Shown here piece by piece: positions 59,790-64,000 of a stretch of DNA of 64,000 bases. Both the position numbers and the translations under genes were made by a program. The notes beneath the pieces were generated by a model. It ran no database searches and was not told the origin of the DNA. It saw only the letters and a list, made by a program, of their open reading frames with translations. Every line of letters starts with the position of its first letter. The first letter of the stretch is position 1. This stretch comes from Dawidia cretensis (lineage in GTDB: Bacteria > Bacteroidota > Bacteroidia > Cytophagales > Cyclobacteriaceae), in the NCBI RefSeq assembly GCF_018598175.1, contig NZ_JAHESE010000011.1, positions 62,001 through 126,000 of the forward strand, given 5' to 3'.

Positions 59790-61196
59790 TTACTTCGTCA
59801 CCGCCTCCCTGGCGGTGATAGGGTCCCACAGGATGATCTTTTTGTCAAAAACACTTTTGTTACTGGCCAGGGCCGGCCCTGCGGCGCGCATGCCGAACAG
59901 GGCATCTTCTTTTACAGGCTTACCCTCACGCACCCCGGCATAGAAGGCCAGGTGATGATCGATGTTGGCGCTATATTTCTCCGGCGCCCGGAACTCGAGG
60001 TCGGATTCTTGCATGACCGGCGTCGACGCCGGATGGTTGGCTTTATACCATTGTTCGAATTCTTTCTGCTGCCCCGCGGTAAATGTCTCGAATGAATCCC
60101 AGCCGCCATAGGTAGGTACTTTGGAGATTTTATGCCGTACGACTTTGACACTGTCCCAGCCCAGGTGCATCACGCCGTCTGTGCCGATAAAGCGTAGACC
60201 TTCGCCGTCCTCGCTGCCATCGACAAAGTTGACGCGCATCTGTAGGTTGAAGGCGGGGTGTTGGGCGGGCTCCGGGTAAGCGTATACCCCCAGGATGAGG
60301 TCGGGCGCATCGCGGCCATCTTTCCAGTAGCGTAGCCCGCCGGAGGCGTAGATGCGGTTGGGTCCGGCGGAGCTGGTCACGGTATGCAGGGCGGAGAACA
60401 GGTGTACAAATAAGTCGCCGGCTACGCCGGTGCCGTAGTCGCGGTAGTTGCGCCAGCGGAAGAAACGCACCGGATCGAATGGCACACGGGGTGCATCGCC
60501 CAGAAAGCTATCCCAGTCGACTGTAGTCGCGCTGGCATCGGTGGGAATGGAGTATTGCCAGGCGCCGTTGGCAGAATGGCGGTCCATCCAGGCTTCTACC
60601 ATCACCAGGTCGCCGATGGCTTTTGCTTCAAAGAGCTCCTGTGCCTTGCGGGTGACGATCGAGCTGACGCGCTGGCTGCCTATCTGTACTACCTTGCCGG
60701 TCTTTTTCTGGGTGGAGATCACTTCAGCGCCTTCCTCCAGCCTGTGCACCATGGGCTTTTCGCAGTACACGTGTTTGCCTTTGTTCAGGGCCTCGATGGT
60801 GATGCGATCGTGCCAGTGGTCGGAGGTAGCGATGATCACCGCATCAATGTCTTTGCGGTCGAGTATCTCTTTGTAGTTGCGGGTGGCGAACAGTTCTTTG
60901 CCGTAGACCTCGCGTGCGCGGTCGAGACGGCCGGTGTAGAGGTCGCACGCGGCCACCAGCTGGACGCCCGGTAGTGCGGTGCTGGTCTCGGCATTGCTAA
61001 AGCCCATGATGCCCATGCCGATCACCGCAATGTTGATGCGGCTGTTGGCGGTGTAGGCTTGTGGTGTGGGCGGGGTCAGCAGTTGGTGAGCATGTATGGT
61101 TTCGCTCCAGATTGCCGGTGTGATGCCGGTCAGTGCAGCGGTGCCCAGCATTTTTTGTAAAAAGTCTCTTCTCGAGCGTGTGGTTGATTGGCGCAT
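59790..61196 (-). CDS. Tat-exported Gfo/Idh/MocA family oxidoreductase
   Basis: 468 residues from ATG 61196. The Tat signal RSRRDFLQKMLGTAALTG is visible at the N-terminus. The Rossmann domain follows with INIAVIGMGIMGFSNAE, and the EKPMVH motif typical of the family's dinucleotide-binding part lies near residue 155. The C-terminal domain is the GFO_IDH_MocA_C type. It should oxidise or reduce a sugar or cyclitol with tightly bound NAD(P) in the periplasm. No sugar-uptake genes are next to it. The divergent mreB-like gene starts 115 bases away. Confidence 0.9.
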   Translation of the reverse strand: MRQSTTRSRRDFLQKMLGTAALTGITPAIWSETIHAHQLLTPPTPQAYTANSRINIAVIGMGIMGFSNAETSTALPGVQLVAACDLYTGRLDRAREVYGKELFATRNYKEILDRKDIDAVIIATSDHWHDRITIEALNKGKHVYCEKPMVHRLEEGAEVISTQKKTGKVVQIGSQRVSSIVTRKAQELFEAKAIGDLVMVEAWMDRHSANGAWQYSIPTDASATTVDWDSFLGDAPRVPFDPVRFFRWRNYRDYGTGVAGDLFVHLFSALHTVTSSAGPNRIYASGGLRYWKDGRDAPDLILGVYAYPEPAQHPAFNLQMRVNFVDGSEDGEGLRFIGTDGVMHLGWDSVKVVRHKISKVPTYGGWDSFETFTAGQQKEFEQWYKANHPASTPVMQESDLEFRAPEKYSANIDHHLAFYAGVREGKPVKEDALFGMRAAGPALASNKSVFDKKIILWDPITAREAVTK

Positions 61197-61310
61197 ATAA
61201 CATTTGGATTTGGTAGGGTAGAGGAAGTTACGATATTTGTCCATACCCGTGCACGCAACAGTGTTTTTTGGGACAATCAGGAGTACGAGCGGACTAATTT
61301 TTTTGTGAAC

Positions 61311-62336
61311 ATGAACTTCAACCTCTTCAAGAACAAAAGCCTGGCTATCGATTTAGGCAATAATAATACATTAGTAAGCGACAAGGACAATCTGCTGGTT
61401 TCGCAGCCGTCCTATATAGTTTTCGACGCCCATAACAATGCGGTGAAGGCTGTAGGTGACAAAGCTTACAGTATGTTCGAGAAGAGTCATGAAGAGCTGC
61501 GCCCCATCAAGCCGCTCAAGGGTGGCGTCATTGCCGACTACGATTCGGCCAGCCGGATGATCCACGAACTGATCAAACAAGCCAACCGCGGCACCTCGTT
61601 CCTGAGTGGTTACGAAAATATCATCTCAGGTATACCGTACTCAACCACCGAAGTAGAACGCCGCGCCCTGCGCGACGCTCTGGGCCAGTTTAATGCCCGT
61701 CATACTTATTTGTTATATGAACCGTTGGCAGCTGCCCTCGGCCTGGGCCTCGACATTCGCGAGCCCGAAGGCAAGATGGTGATTGACATTGGCGGTGGCA
61801 TTACCGAGATCGTGATCATATCGTTGTCGGGTATTGCTGCGTTCCAGTCCGTGAAGATCGCCGGCGATACGTTTGATGAAGCCATTCAGGATCACTTCCG
61901 CCGGAGCTACAACATGGCCATTGGTTTGAAGACCGCCGAGCAAGTAAAGATCAAAGTGGGCGCAGTACAAAACGACCTGAAGGAAGCGCCGGCCCCGATG
62001 ATGGTGCGGGGTAAAGACCTGATGGAAGGTATTCCGGTGGTGCGCCGTGTCGACCACGCCGAGGTGGTGTACATTCTGGAGAAATCGGTCGCGGCCATCG
62101 AGCACGCCATCATTCAGACCCTGGAGACCTGCCCGCCTGAGCTGGCCGCCGACATTTATGTAAACGGCATCAACATCACCGGCGGCAACGCCTACTTGCG
62201 CGGGCTTAAGGAGCGCTTCGAGTCCCGCATCAAGCTGCCTGTGCACATTGATCCGCAAGCGTTGCTTTCTGTGAGCAAAGGTATTGCGAAGGCGTTACAG
62301 GATCCCAAGAAGTATCAAAGCGTATTAGTGGCTTAA
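61311..62336 (+). CDS. mreB: MreB-like rod shape-determining protein
   Basis: 341 residues from ATG 61311 (MNFNLFKNKSLAIDLGNNNT), the standard MreB length. The actin-like ATPase motifs are visible: phosphate 1 LAIDLGNNNTLVSD, phosphate 2 MVIDIGGGITEIVII and the adenosine/late motif INITGGNAYLRGL. It should form membrane filaments that guide cell-wall growth. No mreC or mreD gene follows (an M3 peptidase does), so this may be a secondary copy rather than the mreBCD operon gene. It is divergent from the Gfo/Idh/MocA gene. Confidence 0.9.
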   Translation: MNFNLFKNKSLAIDLGNNNTLVSDKDNLLVSQPSYIVFDAHNNAVKAVGDKAYSMFEKSHEELRPIKPLKGGVIADYDSASRMIHELIKQANRGTSFLSGYENIISGIPYSTTEVERRALRDALGQFNARHTYLLYEPLAAALGLGLDIREPEGKMVIDIGGGITEIVIISLSGIAAFQSVKIAGDTFDEAIQDHFRRSYNMAIGLKTAEQVKIKVGAVQNDLKEAPAPMMVRGKDLMEGIPVVRRVDHAEVVYILEKSVAAIEHAIIQTLETCPPELAADIYVNGINITGGNAYLRGLKERFESRIKLPVHIDPQALLSVSKGIAKALQDPKKYQSVLVA

Positions 62337-62392
62337 AAGCACCCTTGTGGGCTAAATACGCCGCTGTCGCAGCGTGGCCGGCAATGATTACA

Positions 62393-62659
62393 CTATACTC
62401 GATATAAGGTTACTATAAGGTATCCATAGCTATGGTATAAGTATGCTATAGGTGTGGTGGTAGCTTTGGTGTAGGGATGGTCGGTTTCAGCATTGTTGGA
62501 CTCGCCAGTCTGAAGACTGGCATTGGGGTAGGTCCAAGTCGCCCTCCCTTCGGTCGGAAGACTTGAACCAGATCCACGACTTATGACGGAGTATGCATGC
62601 CTTTTATAGCGCTTTAGTAGGGCTTTGGTGGGGAGTAAGTACGGCTTTGATACGGGTAT
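62393..62659. repeat. Period-11 degenerate repeat arrays flanking nested palindromes
   Basis: Array A, 62393-62481: eight consecutive units of 11 bases (one has 12), for example ATAAGGTTACT, ATAAGGTATCC, ATAGCTATGGT and ATAAGTATGCT. Array B, 62605-62659: five units such as TATAGCGCTTT, AGTAGGGCTTT, AGTACGGCTTT and GATACGGGTAT. Both fit the loose consensus RTARGGYWTNN. Between them lie the perfect palindrome GCCAGTCTgaAGACTGGC (62504-62521), TTGGAC (62496-62501) pairing with GTCCAA (62532-62537), and GGTCCAAGTC (62531-62540) pairing with GACTTGAACC (62560-62569), so two stems compete. Confidence 0.7.
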
Positions 62660-62709
62660 GACCCCCTGCACCCTTGATTTTTCCTGTTTCATTACATTAG
62701 TCTGCTGTG

Positions 62710-62717
62710 TATTTTTG
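62710..62717 (+). promoter_or_regulatory. -7 promoter element TATTTTTG of the M3 peptidase gene
   Basis: Exact TAnnTTTG, 27 bases before the ATG at 62745. TTTC at 62687-62690, 19 bases upstream, fits the -33 TTTG with one mismatch. Confidence 0.6.
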
Positions 62718-62744
62718 GCTTGTCATACTACCCCAAGAACACAC

Positions 62745-64000
62745 ATGCCCGACATAACTATACCCCAGCGGCCTTCCCGTCGCTTTTTGCCTGAAAACTT
62801 CACGATTAGTACCTGGGATGCACTAAAGCCCTATTTTGATACGCTGCAGGTCAAGCCGCTGGACTCCGCGGACGACCTTCGCCAGTGGTTTAAGGACCGC
62901 AGCGAATTGGAGGCCGTGGTGTCGGAAGACCTGGCCTGGCGGTACATTCGCATGACGTGTTATACGGAAAATGAAACCTATCGCCATGCGTATCAAGAGT
63001 TTATCGAGCAAATCCAGCCCCGCATGGCCCCGGTATCCGACCAGCTGAACAAAAAGGCGGCGGCATCGCCGTTCCTGGATGTGCTGGCTAACGAGGAGGG
63101 GTATGACATCCTCATCCGTACACTGAAGAAAGAGATCGAGCTGTTCCGTGACGAGAACGTGCCGTTGTATACCGAAATCGCGACGGAGACGCAAAAATAT
63201 GCCCAGATTTCCGGGGCAATGACCATTCAGTGGGAGGGGGCCGAGATCACGCTGCCCCAGGCATCGGTACTGCTGATGTCGACCGATCGTAAGAAACGCG
63301 AGGAGGTTTACCGTAAGGTCGGTGAGCGCCGGCTGCAAGACAAAGAGGTGCTGGACGACCTGTTTACCCGCCTGGTGAAACTACGCCACGAGGTTTCGCT
63401 CAATGCGGGCTTTTCCAACTATCGCGACTATATGTTTAAGTCCCTGGGCCGTTTTGACTATACGCCCAAGGATTGTTTTGATTTCCACGAAGCCATTCAG
63501 GGCGAAGTCGTGCCGTTGTTGAACGAGTTTGCGTTGGAACGCAAACGTGCGCTGGGCGTGGATGCGCTGCGGCCGTGGGACAAGGCTGTGGACGCGGAAG
63601 GACGCGATGCGCTGAAGCCCTTCGAGAATGGTACGGAGCTGACCGAAAAGACTATTGAAACGTTCCGTCGGTTGGATCCATTCCTGGGACAGTGCCTGGA
63701 GATCATGCGGTCGATGGGTCACCTCGACCTCGAGTCGCGTAAGGGCAAGGCGCCGGGTGGCTATAATTATCCACTGGCGGAGATCGGTGTGCCGTTCATT
63801 TTTATGAATGCAACGTCGACGCTACGCGACATGGTGACGATCATGCACGAAGGTGGCCATGCCATTCACAACTTTCTGACGCGCGACCTGGAGCTGAACG
63901 ACTTTAAGTCGACGCCTTCGGAAGTGGCCGAGCTGGCGTCGATGTCGATGGAGCTGATCTCGATGGATCATTGGGATATCTTCTTCCCCGATGCCGATGC
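62745..64000 (+). CDS. M3 family oligoendopeptidase (3' end outside window)
   Basis: Starts at ATG 62745 (MPDITIPQRPSRRFLPENFT); 418 residues are visible and the frame is still open at the window edge. The N-terminal helical M3 domain is followed by the zinc-binding motif HEGGHAIHNF (about nt 63846-63875), which matches HExGH of M3/PepF peptidases. The third zinc ligand lies further downstream; the visible part ends in a LASMSMELISMDHW segment that normally carries it. It cleaves short peptides in the cytoplasm. A good -7 element lies upstream. Confidence 0.93.
   Translation, partial: MPDITIPQRPSRRFLPENFTISTWDALKPYFDTLQVKPLDSADDLRQWFKDRSELEAVVSEDLAWRYIRMTCYTENETYRHAYQEFIEQIQPRMAPVSDQLNKKAAASPFLDVLANEEGYDILIRTLKKEIELFRDENVPLYTEIATETQKYAQISGAMTIQWEGAEITLPQASVLLMSTDRKKREEVYRKVGERRLQDKEVLDDLFTRLVKLRHEVSLNAGFSNYRDYMFKSLGRFDYTPKDCFDFHEAIQGEVVPLLNEFALERKRALGVDALRPWDKAVDAEGRDALKPFENGTELTEKTIETFRRLDPFLGQCLEIMRSMGHLDLESRKGKAPGGYNYPLAEIGVPFIFMNATSTLRDMVTIMHEGGHAIHNFLTRDLELNDFKSTPSEVAELASMSMELISMDHWDIFFPDAD

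Noticed and set aside
62393-62692. 99-residue minus-strand frame across the period-11 repeat element
   Set aside because: The reading frame is produced by the repeats themselves, and the 11-base period breaks the frame each unit.
1-64000. tRNA, rRNA and CRISPR search by eye
   Set aside because: No T-loop GTTCGA-type arms in a cloverleaf context, no rRNA segments, and no regular 25-40-base spacing of identical repeats were seen.

Overview
The window comes from a Bacteroidota chromosome, most likely a member of the Cytophagales. Evidence: a type IX secretion C-terminal sorting domain on a giant surface protein, two FecR/DUF4974 anti-sigma-type proteins, orphan ECF sigma factors, Omp85/PorT/PorV-like outer-membrane proteins, few Shine-Dalgarno sites, and several promoter -7 elements of the TAnnTTTG type. 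Base composition looks near 50-53% GC, which would fit a Chryseolinea-like lineage, but that placement is a guess. No rRNA, tRNA, CRISPR array, intact transposase or prophage was found. The window is mostly housekeeping and envelope genes, with an accessory flavour in 41-47 kb and 55-62.8 kb.

Layout. 0-2.1 kb: end of a siroheme-type sulfite/nitrite reductase with a C-terminal HEPN-like region, then the two siroheme synthesis genes (cobA and a Met8/CysG-N homologue). 2.1-3.7 kb: purU and a zinc-ribbon methyltransferase on the minus strand. 3.8-6.6 kb: ECF sigma factor, membrane anti-sigma-like protein and a secreted protein, probably one operon. 6.8-11.0 kb: a MacA/FtsX/TolC-type efflux set without its ATPase. 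11.1-18.4 kb: purB, a PaaE-like flavin/2Fe-2S reductase, a Nudix hydrolase, two outer-membrane proteins, a lipoprotein and a histone-H1-like protein. 18.6-24.0 kb: SemiSWEET, MscS channel, MsbA-like ABC exporter and a large GAF protein. 24.3-27.5 kb: two FecR-type anti-sigma proteins flanking a GNAT acetyltransferase. 27.7-35.3 kb: a signalling island (response regulator, hybrid kinases, CheR, membrane kinase).

35.4-43.5 kb: Nudix, glycosyltransferase 39, ExbD, a PqiA-domain protein, the ribosome rescue factor arfB, a PorT-like barrel, a free-standing IF-2-N-like protein and small hypotheticals. 43.6-45.3 kb: a mini membrane ORF, a small HTH protein with a histone-like tail, and a secreted protein. 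45.4-47.0 kb: xseB/xseA. 47.4-55.1 kb: a 2559-residue T9SS-exported protein built from three large modules. 55.3-57.4 kb: an XRE repressor with a perfect palindrome upstream, a 1.2 kb gene-poor segment with stacked hairpins, and an orphan ECF sigma factor. 57.6-61.2 kb: a secreted lipocalin-like protein, an Omp85 barrel, the 3' remnant of a TonB-dependent receptor and a Tat-exported Gfo/Idh/MocA oxidoreductase. 61.3-64 kb: an MreB-like protein, an unusual intergenic element of period-11 repeats around nested palindromes (62393-62659), and the 5' part of an M3 oligoendopeptidase.

The least explained signals are the period-11 repeat/palindrome element at 62.4 kb, the hairpin cluster at 55.7-55.9 kb, the long inverted repeat between tolC and purB with a related sequence at 25.4 kb, and small Lys/Ala-tail DNA-binding-like proteins.
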